A model generated the notes under the pieces. It had not been told where the DNA came from. It worked only from the letters and a program-made list of their open reading frames with translations, and ran no database searches. Of a stretch of DNA of 64,000 nt, positions 42,393 to 51,251 are shown one piece after another; position 1 is the stretch's first letter; every line of letters starts with the position of its first letter. The translations under genes and the position numbers were made by a program. Location: contig NZ_CP015992.1 of the NCBI RefSeq assembly GCF_001708505.1, positions 2,604,001 through 2,668,000 on the forward strand, read 5' to 3'. The DNA is from Pseudomonas sp. TCU-HL1. Lineage in GTDB: Bacteria > Pseudomonadota > Gammaproteobacteria > Pseudomonadales > Pseudomonadaceae.

Positions 42393-44240
42393 TCAGGTCA
42401 GCAGCACGGCGCCGAGCACGAGCACGGCCCCGCCGACTATGGATACGGCGTACCAGCGCAACTGGCCGGTCTGGCTGCGGCTGAGTGCGTTGTTGCCACC
42501 ACGTACCACGCGCGGGATCAGACCGATGCTGCCGTCGATGGGATCGCGGCGGAGCAGACGGCAGGCCAGCAGGTACGGCTTGACGAACAGCAGGTCGTAG
42601 AGCCAGTCGAAGCCCCAGGCGGCGAACCACCAGGCGCCGAGGAAGCGGCCCGGGGCGCTCTGGGCGACGGCGCTGACGAAGCGGCGCTTGCCCAGGAAGA
42701 GCAGGGCGGCCAGCAGGATGCCCGCCAGGGCGATGGCGCCCGAGGCGATTTCCAGGCTGTGCTTGGCCTCGCCACCGGCATGACCGACGCTTTCGGGCAG
42801 CACACCGGCCAGCGGCGGAGTGATCAGCGCGCCAACGAAGGTGGAGAGCACCAGCAGCACCACCAGCGGCAGGCTGTGGGCGATGCCGTAGCCGGCGTGG
42901 GCCTCGGTCTTCGCCTCGCCATGGAAGACGATGAAGATCAGGCGGAAGGTGTAGATCGAGGTCAGGAAGGCGCCGGCCAGGCCCGCATAGAGCAGGGCGG
43001 AATGGCCACTGGCGAAGGCTTCCCAGAGGATCTCGTCCTTGGAGTAGAAGCCCGCGGTCACGAGCGGCAGGGCCGCCAGGGCCGCACCACCCACCAGGAA
43101 GCAGGCGTAGGGCAGTGGCAGCTTCTTCCACAGGCCGCCCATCTTGAAGATGTTCTGCTCGTGGTGAAGGGCGTTGATCACCGCACCGGAAGCGAGGAAC
43201 AGCAGAGCCTTGAAGAAGGCGTGGGTCATCAGGTGGAAGATCGCCGCGTCCCATGCGCCGACGCCCAGGGCGAGGAACATGTAGCCGATCTGGCTCATGG
43301 TGGAGTAGGCGAGGATGCGCTTGATGTCGGTCTGCACCAGGGCGGCGAAGCCGGCCAGGACCAGCGTCACGCCGCCGACGATGCCAACCAGCTCGTGGAT
43401 TTCCGGAGTCAGCAGGAACAGGCCGTGGGTACGGGCGATCAGGTAGACGCCCGCGGTCACCATGGTGGCGGCGTGGATCAGCGCGGAGACCGGGGTCGGG
43501 CCGGCCATGGCGTCGGCCAGCCAGGTCTGCAGCGGCAGCTGGGCGGACTTGCCCACGGCGCCGCCGAGCAGCATCAGGGTGGCGACCCAGAGCCAGGTGT
43601 CGCCGGCTGCGTACTGCTGCGGTGCCAGCACCATCAGCTCCTGAATGTTCAGGGTGCCGAGATTGGCGAACAGGATGAACAGGCCGATGGCCATGAACAC
43701 GTCGCCGACGCGGGTGACGATGAACGCCTTCAGCGCTGCGTTACCGTTCGGCGTGTGCTTGAAATAGAAGCCGATCAGCAGGTACGAGCACAGGCCCACG
43801 CCTTCCCATCCGAAGTAGAGGAACAGCAGGTTATCGCCCAGCACCAGGAACAGCATGCTGGCGATGAACAGGTTGGTGTAGGCGAAGAAGCGCGAGAAAC
43901 CCTCGACGCCGCTCATGTACCAGGAGGCGAACAGGTGAATCAGGAAGCCAACGCCGGTGACCACGCCGAGCATGGTCAGGGACAGGCCGTCCAGGTAGAG
44001 GGTGAAGCTGGGCGCGAAGCCCGACACGCTCATCCACTGCCATAGCGTCTGGGTGTAGACGCCGCCTTCCGGCGGGGCGACGTTGAACTGCCAGATGATC
44101 CAGGCGGCGACCAGGGCCGAGAGACCCACCGAGCCGACACCGATGACAGCGGAGGTGCGTTCGGAGAGGCGCCCGCGGGAGAAGGCCAGAATGAACCAGC
44201 CAAGCAGTGGGAACAGGCAAGTCAGGAATAGAAGGTTCAT
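42393..44240 (-). CDS. nuoL: NADH-quinone oxidoreductase subunit L
   Basis: A 615-residue protein, the distal antiporter-like subunit, with about 16 helices and the long amphipathic C-terminal helix that runs along the membrane arm. Motifs FYFGWEGVGLCSYLLIGF and TWLADAMAGPTPVSALIHAATMVTAGVYL are typical. Its start overlaps the nuoK stop by four bases, giving coupled translation. Confidence 0.97.
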   Translation of the reverse strand: MNLLFLTCLFPLLGWFILAFSRGRLSERTSAVIGVGSVGLSALVAAWIIWQFNVAPPEGGVYTQTLWQWMSVSGFAPSFTLYLDGLSLTMLGVVTGVGFLIHLFASWYMSGVEGFSRFFAYTNLFIASMLFLVLGDNLLFLYFGWEGVGLCSYLLIGFYFKHTPNGNAALKAFIVTRVGDVFMAIGLFILFANLGTLNIQELMVLAPQQYAAGDTWLWVATLMLLGGAVGKSAQLPLQTWLADAMAGPTPVSALIHAATMVTAGVYLIARTHGLFLLTPEIHELVGIVGGVTLVLAGFAALVQTDIKRILAYSTMSQIGYMFLALGVGAWDAAIFHLMTHAFFKALLFLASGAVINALHHEQNIFKMGGLWKKLPLPYACFLVGGAALAALPLVTAGFYSKDEILWEAFASGHSALLYAGLAGAFLTSIYTFRLIFIVFHGEAKTEAHAGYGIAHSLPLVVLLVLSTFVGALITPPLAGVLPESVGHAGGEAKHSLEIASGAIALAGILLAALLFLGKRRFVSAVAQSAPGRFLGAWWFAAWGFDWLYDLLFVKPYLLACRLLRRDPIDGSIGLIPRVVRGGNNALSRSQTGQLRWYAVSIVGGAVLVLGAVLLT

Positions 44241-44545
44241 CCGCGCATCTCGCTGGCAGCGTCGATATCGAGGGTATGGAAGCGGCGGTACAGTTGCAGC
44301 AGGATCGCCAGGCCGATACTGGCCTCGGCGGCTGCAAGGCTGATCACCAGAATGAACATGATCTGGCCGTCAGGCTGGGCCCAGCGGGCGCCTGCGACCA
44401 CGAAGGCCAGAGCAGCGGCGTTCATCATCACTTCCAGGCTCATCAGCACGAAGAGGATGTTGCGCCGTACCATCAGGCCGATCAGGCCCAGGCAGAACAG
44501 TACGCCGGAGAGTGCCAGGCCGTGTTCCAGTGGGATGCCAGTCAT
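44237..44545 (-). CDS. nuoK: NADH-quinone oxidoreductase subunit K
   Basis: A 102-residue three-helix protein beginning MTGIPLEHGLALSGVLFCLG, with conserved Glu residues in LFVLMSLEVMMNAAAL and AAAEASIGLAILL that lie on the proton path. I chose the ATG at 44545; the frame extends further upstream into nuoJ but this length matches the family. Confidence 0.96.
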   Translation of the reverse strand: MTGIPLEHGLALSGVLFCLGLIGLMVRRNILFVLMSLEVMMNAAALAFVVAGARWAQPDGQIMFILVISLAAAEASIGLAILLQLYRRFHTLDIDAASEMRG

Positions 44546-44549
44546 GGCG

Positions 44550-45050
44550 TTACTCCTTTGCTTCGTGGCGGCCGAGGTGGAACGCGGCGACCAGGGCTGC
44601 GAGCAGCAGCATGGAGGCCAGTTCCACGGCCAGCAGATAGGGGCCGAAGAGGGCGATGCCGACCGTCTTGGAGTCCACCGTGGTGTGGCCGATGGCAGCG
44701 CCGCTGGCGTTGCCGAACAACACATACAGCAGTTCGGCCAGCAGGGCGGCGGAGAGCAGGGCAGGGCCGGTCCAGATGCCGGGCTTGAGCCACTTCTTCT
44801 CCTGCTCGGCGATGGCCGGTCCGAGGTTCAGCATCATCACCACGAAGACGAACAGCACCATGATGGCGCCGGCGTAGACGATGATTTCCAGTGCGCCGGC
44901 AAACGGCGCGCCCAGGGCAAAGAAGCACATCGACACCGCCAGCAGCGAGACGATGAGGTTGAGCAGGGCATGCACCGGGTTGGTGTTGGTGACCACCAGC
45001 AGGGTGGAAGCCACCGCCACGGCGGCGGCGAAATAGAAGGCGAATTCCAC
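44550..45050 (-). CDS. nuoJ: NADH-quinone oxidoreductase subunit J
   Basis: A 166-residue five-helix subunit of the membrane arm. It starts with GTG at 45050, preceded by a GGAGAC ribosome site just below the nuoI stop. LEIIVYAGAIMVLFVFVVMML is the hallmark helix 3 with the pi-bulge region that couples to quinone reduction. Confidence 0.95.
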   Translation of the reverse strand: MEFAFYFAAAVAVASTLLVVTNTNPVHALLNLIVSLLAVSMCFFALGAPFAGALEIIVYAGAIMVLFVFVVMMLNLGPAIAEQEKKWLKPGIWTGPALLSAALLAELLYVLFGNASGAAIGHTTVDSKTVGIALFGPYLLAVELASMLLLAALVAAFHLGRHEAKE

Positions 45051-45060
45051 GCACGTCTCC

Positions 45061-45609
45061 TTAGGGCAGCAGGCTCTTCACGTTGATCGGCTCGGCCTCG
45101 TTCTGCGCGGCGCCTTTCGGCTTGCCGGCAATGGCCATACCCGCCACGCGATAGAAGTTGTAGTCCGGGTTCTTGCCGGGACCGGAGATCAGCAGGTCTT
45201 CCTTCTCGTACACCAGGTCCTGGCGCTTGAACTCGCCCATCTCGAAATCCGGGGTCAGCTGGATCGCGGTGGTGGGGCAGGCTTCTTCGCACAGGCCGCA
45301 GAAGATGCAGCGGGAGAAGTTGATGCGGAAGAACTCGGGGTACCAGCGACCGTCCTCGGTCTCGGCCTTCTGCAGGGAGATGCAGCCGACCGGGCAGGCC
45401 ACGGCGCAGAGGTTGCAGGCGACGCAACGCTCTTCGCCATCGGGGTCACGGGTGAGGACGATGCGGCCACGGTAGCGCGGCGGCAGGTACACGGGCTCTT
45501 CCGGGTATTGCAGGGTGTCACGCTTGCGGAAGGCATGGCCGAAGATCATCACCAGGCTGCGAAGCTGGGTGAAGGTGCCATGCACGACGTGGATGATTTC
45601 TTTGATCAT
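45061..45609 (-). CDS. nuoI: NADH-quinone oxidoreductase subunit I
   Basis: A 182-residue iron-sulfur subunit with two ferredoxin-type motifs, CVACNLCAVACPVGC and CIFCGLCEEACP, which hold clusters N6a and N6b that carry electrons to N2 in NuoB. The ATG at 45609 was chosen; the in-frame upstream codons overlap nuoH. Confidence 0.97.
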   Translation of the reverse strand: MIKEIIHVVHGTFTQLRSLVMIFGHAFRKRDTLQYPEEPVYLPPRYRGRIVLTRDPDGEERCVACNLCAVACPVGCISLQKAETEDGRWYPEFFRINFSRCIFCGLCEEACPTTAIQLTPDFEMGEFKRQDLVYEKEDLLISGPGKNPDYNFYRVAGMAIAGKPKGAAQNEAEPINVKSLLP

Positions 45610-45620
45610 GGTGTTTCTCC

Positions 45621-46610
45621 TTACTGGGCCGCCAGCACGAGCGCGCCGGTCACCAGCAGGTTGATCAGGGTCAGCGGCAGGCACACCTTCCAGCTGAAGG
45701 CCATCACCTGGTCATAGCGCGGGCGCGGGATGGACGCGCGCAGCAGGATGAACAGCATGATGAAGAAGCCGGTCTTGAGCGCGAACCAGATGAAGGGGAT
45801 CTGCGGCAGGATGCCGAACGGGCCATGCCAACCGCCGAAGAACAGGGTCACGAGCAGGGCGGAGATCAGCACGATGCCAATGTATTCACCCACGAAGAAC
45901 ATGCCCCACTTCATGCCGGCGTACTCGATGTGGTAGCCGTCAGCCAGTTCCTGTTCCGCTTCCGGCTGGTCGAAGGGGTGACGGTGGGTCACGGCGACGC
46001 CGGCGATGATGAAGGTACAGAAGCCGAAGAACTGCGGAATGATGAACCACAGGTTCTGGGCCTGGTATTCAACGATGTCGCGCATGTTGAAGGAACCGAC
46101 CTGGGCCACGATGCCCATCAGCGACAGCGCCAGGAACACCTCGTAGGAGATGGTCTGGGCCGAGGCGCGCAGGCTGCCGAGCAGGGCGAACTTGTTGTTG
46201 CTCGACCAGCCGGCGAAGAGCACTGCGTAGACCGCGATGCCGGCCATGGCGAAGAAGAACAGGATGCCGATGTTCAGGTCGGCCACGCCCCAGGTGGGGG
46301 TGACCGGCACCACGGCGAAAGCCACCAGCAGGGCGCTCATCGCGATGATGGGCGCCAGGGTGAAGATCAGCTTGTCGGCGAACGGCGGGGTCCAGTCTTC
46401 CTTGAAGAACATCTTGATCATGTCGGCGCCCAACTGGAAGGCGCCGAACGGGCCCACGCGGTTCGGGCCGTAGCGGTCCTGCCACAGGCCCAGCAGGCGA
46501 CGTTCCACCCAAGAAAGCAGCGCACCGCTCACAACCACCCCGAGAAGGATGACGATGGCCTTGAGGACGGCGACGACGATGTCGATCAGTTCGGGCGTCA
46601 GCCAGCTCAT
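45621..46610 (-). CDS. nuoH: NADH-quinone oxidoreductase subunit H
   Basis: A 329-residue membrane subunit with eight helices; its cytoplasmic loops form the quinone entry chamber with NuoB and NuoD. GPNRVGPFGAFQLGADMIKMFFKEDWTPPFADK and EAEQELADGYHIEYAGMKWGMFF are the conserved loop sequences. Start overlaps the nuoG stop by four bases. Confidence 0.97.
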   Translation of the reverse strand: MSWLTPELIDIVVAVLKAIVILLGVVVSGALLSWVERRLLGLWQDRYGPNRVGPFGAFQLGADMIKMFFKEDWTPPFADKLIFTLAPIIAMSALLVAFAVVPVTPTWGVADLNIGILFFFAMAGIAVYAVLFAGWSSNNKFALLGSLRASAQTISYEVFLALSLMGIVAQVGSFNMRDIVEYQAQNLWFIIPQFFGFCTFIIAGVAVTHRHPFDQPEAEQELADGYHIEYAGMKWGMFFVGEYIGIVLISALLVTLFFGGWHGPFGILPQIPFIWFALKTGFFIMLFILLRASIPRPRYDQVMAFSWKVCLPLTLINLLVTGALVLAAQ

Positions 46611-49315
46611 TGCGCGGACTCCTGTACGGCAGTGACGACGGCACCGGCGAAGGTGGCCGGGATGCCCGGCAGGCCGGCAGGCAGGCCGATCAGGCCGATG
46701 CCCAGCTCCTCCTTGACGGAAAGCGGCAGACGCAGGGTCTGGCCGTTGACGGTCAGGGCGAGCAGGGCGCCGTCATTGACGCCGAGGCGATCGGCTTCGT
46801 CCTTGGCCATGGCCACGTAAGGCTGCGGGATGCGCTCTTGCACCGGCGCGGCGCGGGAGCTGTTCTCCTCGCTGCCGAACAGGTGGTGCAGCGGCACAGC
46901 CTGCCAGGTGCCCTGGGCCGGGTTGAAGGCGGCGTTGACGCCGAACCAGGGGAGAACCTGGCCCTTGGCTTCGATCAGGCGAACGCCCGGGTCGCCAGCG
47001 CGCAGGTGACCACCGACTTCGTCCTGGAACTTGTTCCAGGCTTGCGGCGAGTTCCAGCCCGGGGACCAGGCGAAGGGAATCTGCTGACGGGCTTCGGTGC
47101 TGCCGGCATAGCCTTCCATGGAGAAGGCGAAGGCCGAGTCCTTGTCCTGCGGCTGACGCGGCTCGTGCACGCTGATGTTGGCGCGCATGGCGGTGCGGCC
47201 GCTGTAGCGGTGCGGTTCGCGGGCGAGCTTCATGCCCTTGATGCGGAACGAGGCGCTCGGCGCGGCATCGCGGATGCCGGCCAGCAGCGCGCTGCTGTCG
47301 GCGCAGGCGGCGGTGACCTGGTCGAGCTGGGTCCAGTCGACGGACTTGCCCAGCAGGGTGCTGTGCAGTGCGTGCAACCAGCGCCAGCCCTCGCGGACCA
47401 GGATGCTGTCGTCGTAGTAGCTCGGATCAAAGACCTGGAAGTAGCGCTGGGCGCGACCTTCCAGGCTAACCAGGGTGCCGTCGCCTTCGGCGAAGCTGGC
47501 CGCCGGCAGTACCAGGTGGGCGCGCAGGGCGGTCGCGGTCTGCTGGTGGTCGGCCACGATGACGACCTGGGCGGCGGCCAAGGCGGCATCAACCTTGGCG
47601 GCGTCGGCGCGGCGGTACAGGTCGTTTTCCAGGACCACGACAGCATCGGCCTTGCCGGAGGTCAGGGCTGCCAGAGCCGCGTCGACGGACTCACCGCCAA
47701 ACAGGGCCAGGCCCATGCTGTTGGCTTCCGGAACCACGAGGCTGAGGGAACCGTTCTTCTCACGATTCTTCAGGGCGCTGGCAATGTTGGCGGCGGCTTC
47801 GATCAAAGCCTTCTCGCCCAGCGAGGCGCCCGAGATCACTAGCGGGCGCTTGGCTTTGATCAGGGCGTCGGCGATGCGCTTGACCAGCTCGGCGGCTTCG
47901 CTTTCCAGACCTTCCACGGCCGGGGCGCTCGGGTCGATGGCGTGAGCCACGGCGAAACCGATGCGGGCGAGGTCGGCCGGGGCGGCGTGGACGCTTTCAG
48001 CGGCGACGTCATCCAGGCGAGTGGCGGCAACGCTGGCGATGAACAGCGGGTTCAGGGCGTCCTGGGCGACGTTCTGCACGGCGGCCATGTGCCAATCCTG
48101 GATCTTCATCGAGGCGGCGATTTCGGTGGCCTTGCCCTTGACGGCCTGACGCAGGGCGAGGGCCATGCGGGCAGCGGTCTGGGTCAGGTCTTCGCCGAGG
48201 ACGAAGATGGCGTCGTGCTGCTCGATGTCGCGCAGGGTGGGCACCGGCAGCGGGCCGTTCTGCAGGATGTCGCGGATCAGGCGCAGGTTGGCGAGCTCGG
48301 CGGCGGCGATGCCAGAGTAATAGTTCTCGGCGCCGACCAGCTCACGCAGGGCGAAGTTGCCTTCGAGGCTGGCGCGGGGCGAGCCGATGCCGATCACGCG
48401 CTTGCCCTTGAGCAGTTCGGCGGCCTTGTCCAGGGCGCCGTCCAGGCTCAGCTTCTGGTTGCCCAGCAGCGGCTGGCGCGGGCGGTCTTCGCGGTTGACG
48501 TAGCCATAGCCGAAGCGGCCGCGGTCGCACAGGAAGTACTGGTTCACCGAGCCGTTGAAGCGGTTCTCGATGCGGCGGATCTCGCCGTAGCGCTCACCGG
48601 GGCTGATGTTGCAGCCGCTGGAGCAGCCTTGGCAGATGCTCGGGGCGAACTGCATGTCCCATTTGCGGTTGTAGCGCTCGGAGTGGGTTTTGTCGGTGAA
48701 CACGCCGGTCGGGCAGACCTCGACCAGGTTGCCGGAGAACTCGCTCTCCAGCACGCCGTCTTCGACGCGGCCGAAGTAGACGTTGTCGTGGGCACCGTAG
48801 ACGCCGAGGTCAGTGCCGCCGGCGTAGTCCTTGTAGTAGCGCACGCAGCGGTAGCAGGCGATGCAGCGGTTCATCTCGTGGGAGATGAACGGGCCGAGCT
48901 GCTGGTTCTGGTGGGTACGCTTGGTGAAGCGGTAGCGACGGGCGTTGTGGCCGGTCATTACCGTCATGTCCTGCAGGTGGCAGTGACCACCTTCCTCGCA
49001 CACCGGGCAGTCGTGCGGGTGGTTGGTCATCAACCATTCGACGACGCTGGCGCGGAATTGCTTGGCCTCTTCGTCGTCGATGGAAATCCAGGAGTTGTCG
49101 GTGGCGGGGGTCATGCAGGACATGACCAGGCGACCGCGTTTGTCGTTCTCGTCGGTGTACTGCTTCACCGCGCACTGGCGGCAGGCGCCGACGCTACCGA
49201 GCGCCGGGTGCCAGCAGAAGTAGGGGATGTCGAGTCCGAGGGACAGACAGGCCTGCAGGAGGTTGTCTGCACCATCGACTTCGAGCGTCTTGCCGTCTAC
49301 GTGGATAGTGGCCAT
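46607..49315 (-). CDS. nuoG: NADH-quinone oxidoreductase subunit G
   Basis: A 902-residue peripheral-arm subunit. Near the N-terminus are the [2Fe-2S] N1b ligands (FCWHPALGSVGACRQCAV), then HCHLQDM and NRCIACYRCVRYY for N5/N4, and ICQGCSSGCN with FLCDRG for N7, the extra off-path cluster present in E. coli-type NuoG. The remaining 600 residues are the molybdopterin-oxidoreductase-like part without the cofactor. The longest antisense frame over this gene is not coding. Confidence 0.97.
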   Translation of the reverse strand: MATIHVDGKTLEVDGADNLLQACLSLGLDIPYFCWHPALGSVGACRQCAVKQYTDENDKRGRLVMSCMTPATDNSWISIDDEEAKQFRASVVEWLMTNHPHDCPVCEEGGHCHLQDMTVMTGHNARRYRFTKRTHQNQQLGPFISHEMNRCIACYRCVRYYKDYAGGTDLGVYGAHDNVYFGRVEDGVLESEFSGNLVEVCPTGVFTDKTHSERYNRKWDMQFAPSICQGCSSGCNISPGERYGEIRRIENRFNGSVNQYFLCDRGRFGYGYVNREDRPRQPLLGNQKLSLDGALDKAAELLKGKRVIGIGSPRASLEGNFALRELVGAENYYSGIAAAELANLRLIRDILQNGPLPVPTLRDIEQHDAIFVLGEDLTQTAARMALALRQAVKGKATEIAASMKIQDWHMAAVQNVAQDALNPLFIASVAATRLDDVAAESVHAAPADLARIGFAVAHAIDPSAPAVEGLESEAAELVKRIADALIKAKRPLVISGASLGEKALIEAAANIASALKNREKNGSLSLVVPEANSMGLALFGGESVDAALAALTSGKADAVVVLENDLYRRADAAKVDAALAAAQVVIVADHQQTATALRAHLVLPAASFAEGDGTLVSLEGRAQRYFQVFDPSYYDDSILVREGWRWLHALHSTLLGKSVDWTQLDQVTAACADSSALLAGIRDAAPSASFRIKGMKLAREPHRYSGRTAMRANISVHEPRQPQDKDSAFAFSMEGYAGSTEARQQIPFAWSPGWNSPQAWNKFQDEVGGHLRAGDPGVRLIEAKGQVLPWFGVNAAFNPAQGTWQAVPLHHLFGSEENSSRAAPVQERIPQPYVAMAKDEADRLGVNDGALLALTVNGQTLRLPLSVKEELGIGLIGLPAGLPGIPATFAGAVVTAVQESAQ

Positions 49316-49411
49316 GGTTCAGTCTTCATCTGCCCGTTTGACCGGGCTTGGCTAATGGAATCAGTGTGCGCACGGGGCCGGGTGAGCGGCCGCCATGGCG
49401 AATTCTTCTTC

Positions 49412-50758
49412 TCAGGCGCCGACCGGGATCGGTCGCGCTGCCGGAATCTCTCGGGCGATGCCTGCCTCGAATTCCGGACGGAAATACTTCATCGCACTGC
49501 CCAGCGGCTCGACGGCGCCCGGTGCGTGGGCGCAGAACGTCTTGCCTGGGCCGAGGAAGTTGACGAGCTGCTCCAGCGTCTCCAGGTCGCCGGGTTGGCC
49601 TTCGCCGCGCTCCAGGGCGCGCAGGAGCTTGACGCTCCACGGCAGGCCGTCGCGGCAGGGCGTGCACCAGCCGCAGGACTCACGGGCGAAGAACTCTTCC
49701 ATGTTGCGCAGCAGGGAGACCATGTTGATGCTGTCGTCCACGGCCAGGGCCAGGCCGGTCCCCATACGGGTGCCCACCTTGGCGATGCCGGCGGCGTACA
49801 TGGGGGCGTCCAGGTGTTCCGGAAGCAGGAAGCCGGTACCGGCACCGCCGGGCTGCCAGGCTTTCAGCTTGAATCCGTCGCGCATCCCACCAGCGTAGTC
49901 TTCGAACAGCTCACGGGCAGGAACACCGAAGGGCAGCTCCCAGAGGCCGGGGTTCTTCACCTTGCCGGAGAAGCCCATGAGCTTGGTGCCCATGTCTTCG
50001 CTGCCCGGGCGGGCGAGGGTCTTGTACCAGTCCACGCCGTTGGCGACGATCGCCGGCACGTTGCACAGGGTCTCGACGTTGTTGACGCAAGTGGGCTTGC
50101 CCCAGACGCCGACAGCGGCGGGGAAGGGCGGCTTGGAGCGCGGGTTGGCGCGGCGGCCTTCGAGGGAGTTGATCAGCGCGGTCTCTTCACCACAGATGTA
50201 ACGGCCTGCGCCGGTGTGGACGAAGAGTTCGAAATCGAAGCCGCTGCCGAGGATGTTCTTGCCCAGCAGGCCGGCGGCCTTGGCTTCCTCGATTGCACGG
50301 TTGAGGTTGTTCGCCGCGTCGACGTATTCGCCGCGCAGGAAGATGTAGCCGCGATAGGCCTTGAGGGCGCGGGCGCTGATCAGCATGCCTTCCACCAGCA
50401 GGTGGGGCTGCTGTTCCATCAGCATGCGGTCCTTCCAGGTGTTGGGTTCCATTTCGTCCGCGTTGCACAGCAGGTAGCGGATGTTCATGGATTCGTCGGC
50501 CGGCATCAGGCCCCACTTCACGCCGGTGGGGAAGCCCGCACCGCCGCGGCCTTTCAGGCCGGAGTCCTTGACCTGCTGCACGATGTCGGCCTGGGCCATT
50601 TCGGTCAGGGCCTTGCGTGCGGCGGCGTAGCCGTTCTTCTGCTGGTATTCCTCGAGCCACACCGGCTGCGCGTCTTCGCGCAGGCGCCAGGTCAGCGGAT
50701 GGGTTTCTTCGCTGCGGGCGATGCGGTTGGCCGGGCCAATGGAGGTAAGGGTCTTCAC
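49412..50758 (-). CDS. nuoF: NADH-quinone oxidoreductase subunit F (NADH-binding)
   Basis: A 448-residue subunit that binds NADH and FMN and holds cluster N3: GRGGAGFPTGVKW is the nucleotide loop, GAGRYICGEETALINSLEG the FMN/NADH contact, and ESCGWCTPCRDG with a later Cys (FCAHAPGA) the N3 ligands. Starts with GTG at 50758, overlapping the nuoE stop by four bases. A 96-bp gap to nuoG holds a CCCG-TTTGAC-CGGG hairpin. Confidence 0.97.
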   Translation of the reverse strand: MKTLTSIGPANRIARSEETHPLTWRLREDAQPVWLEEYQQKNGYAAARKALTEMAQADIVQQVKDSGLKGRGGAGFPTGVKWGLMPADESMNIRYLLCNADEMEPNTWKDRMLMEQQPHLLVEGMLISARALKAYRGYIFLRGEYVDAANNLNRAIEEAKAAGLLGKNILGSGFDFELFVHTGAGRYICGEETALINSLEGRRANPRSKPPFPAAVGVWGKPTCVNNVETLCNVPAIVANGVDWYKTLARPGSEDMGTKLMGFSGKVKNPGLWELPFGVPARELFEDYAGGMRDGFKLKAWQPGGAGTGFLLPEHLDAPMYAAGIAKVGTRMGTGLALAVDDSINMVSLLRNMEEFFARESCGWCTPCRDGLPWSVKLLRALERGEGQPGDLETLEQLVNFLGPGKTFCAHAPGAVEPLGSAMKYFRPEFEAGIAREIPAARPIPVGA

Positions 50759-51249
50759 TGGTAGGCCTCCAGCAACTGGGCAACGCCATCAGGCTGGACG
50801 TCGCCGAAGGTGTCGTCGTCGATCATCACGGCCGGGGCTTTGTCGCAGTTGCCCAGGCAGCAGACCGGCAGCAGGGTGAAGCGGTTGTCGGTGGTGGTCT
50901 GGCCGAGGCCGATGCCGAGCTGCTTCTGCATTTCGGCAACGACGGACTCATGACCGCCCACGTAGCAGGTCATGCTGTCGCACACGCGGATCACGTGGCG
51001 GCCGACCGGCTGACGGAAGATCTGGCTATAGAAGGTCGCCACGCCTTCGACGTCGCTGGCGGGGATGCCGAGGATCGCGCCAATGGCGTCAGCGGCGCCG
51101 TCCGGCACCCAGCCACGCTCTTTCTGGACGATCTTCAGGGCTTCGATGGACGCCGCGCGCGGGTCCTCGTAGTGATGCATTTCGTGCTCGATGGCCGAGC
51201 GCTCGGTTTCGCTGAGGACGAAACGGTCGGTCTGGATAAGGGTGCTCAT
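50755..51249 (-). CDS. nuoE: NADH-quinone oxidoreductase subunit E
   Basis: A 164-residue thioredoxin-like [2Fe-2S] protein holding cluster N1a; the Cys pairs are in RVCDSMTCYVGG and VCCLGNCDKAPA. Two bases separate it from nuoCD. Confidence 0.96.
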   Translation of the reverse strand: MSTLIQTDRFVLSETERSAIEHEMHHYEDPRAASIEALKIVQKERGWVPDGAADAIGAILGIPASDVEGVATFYSQIFRQPVGRHVIRVCDSMTCYVGGHESVVAEMQKQLGIGLGQTTTDNRFTLLPVCCLGNCDKAPAVMIDDDTFGDVQPDGVAQLLEAYQ

Positions 51250-51251
51250 GA

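Noticed and set aside
46871..46990. Any tRNA, rRNA or CRISPR within the nuo region or elsewhere
   Set aside because: No cloverleaf, CCA end or spaced identical repeats were found on reading the gaps; this entry marks one checked part of the operon.
47942..50764. 940-codon plus-strand frame antisense to nuoG, nuoF and nuoE
   Set aside because: It mirrors real complex I genes with intact cluster motifs on the other strand; its translation is low-complexity Val/Gly/Ala/Asp typical of antisense frames in high-GC DNA.
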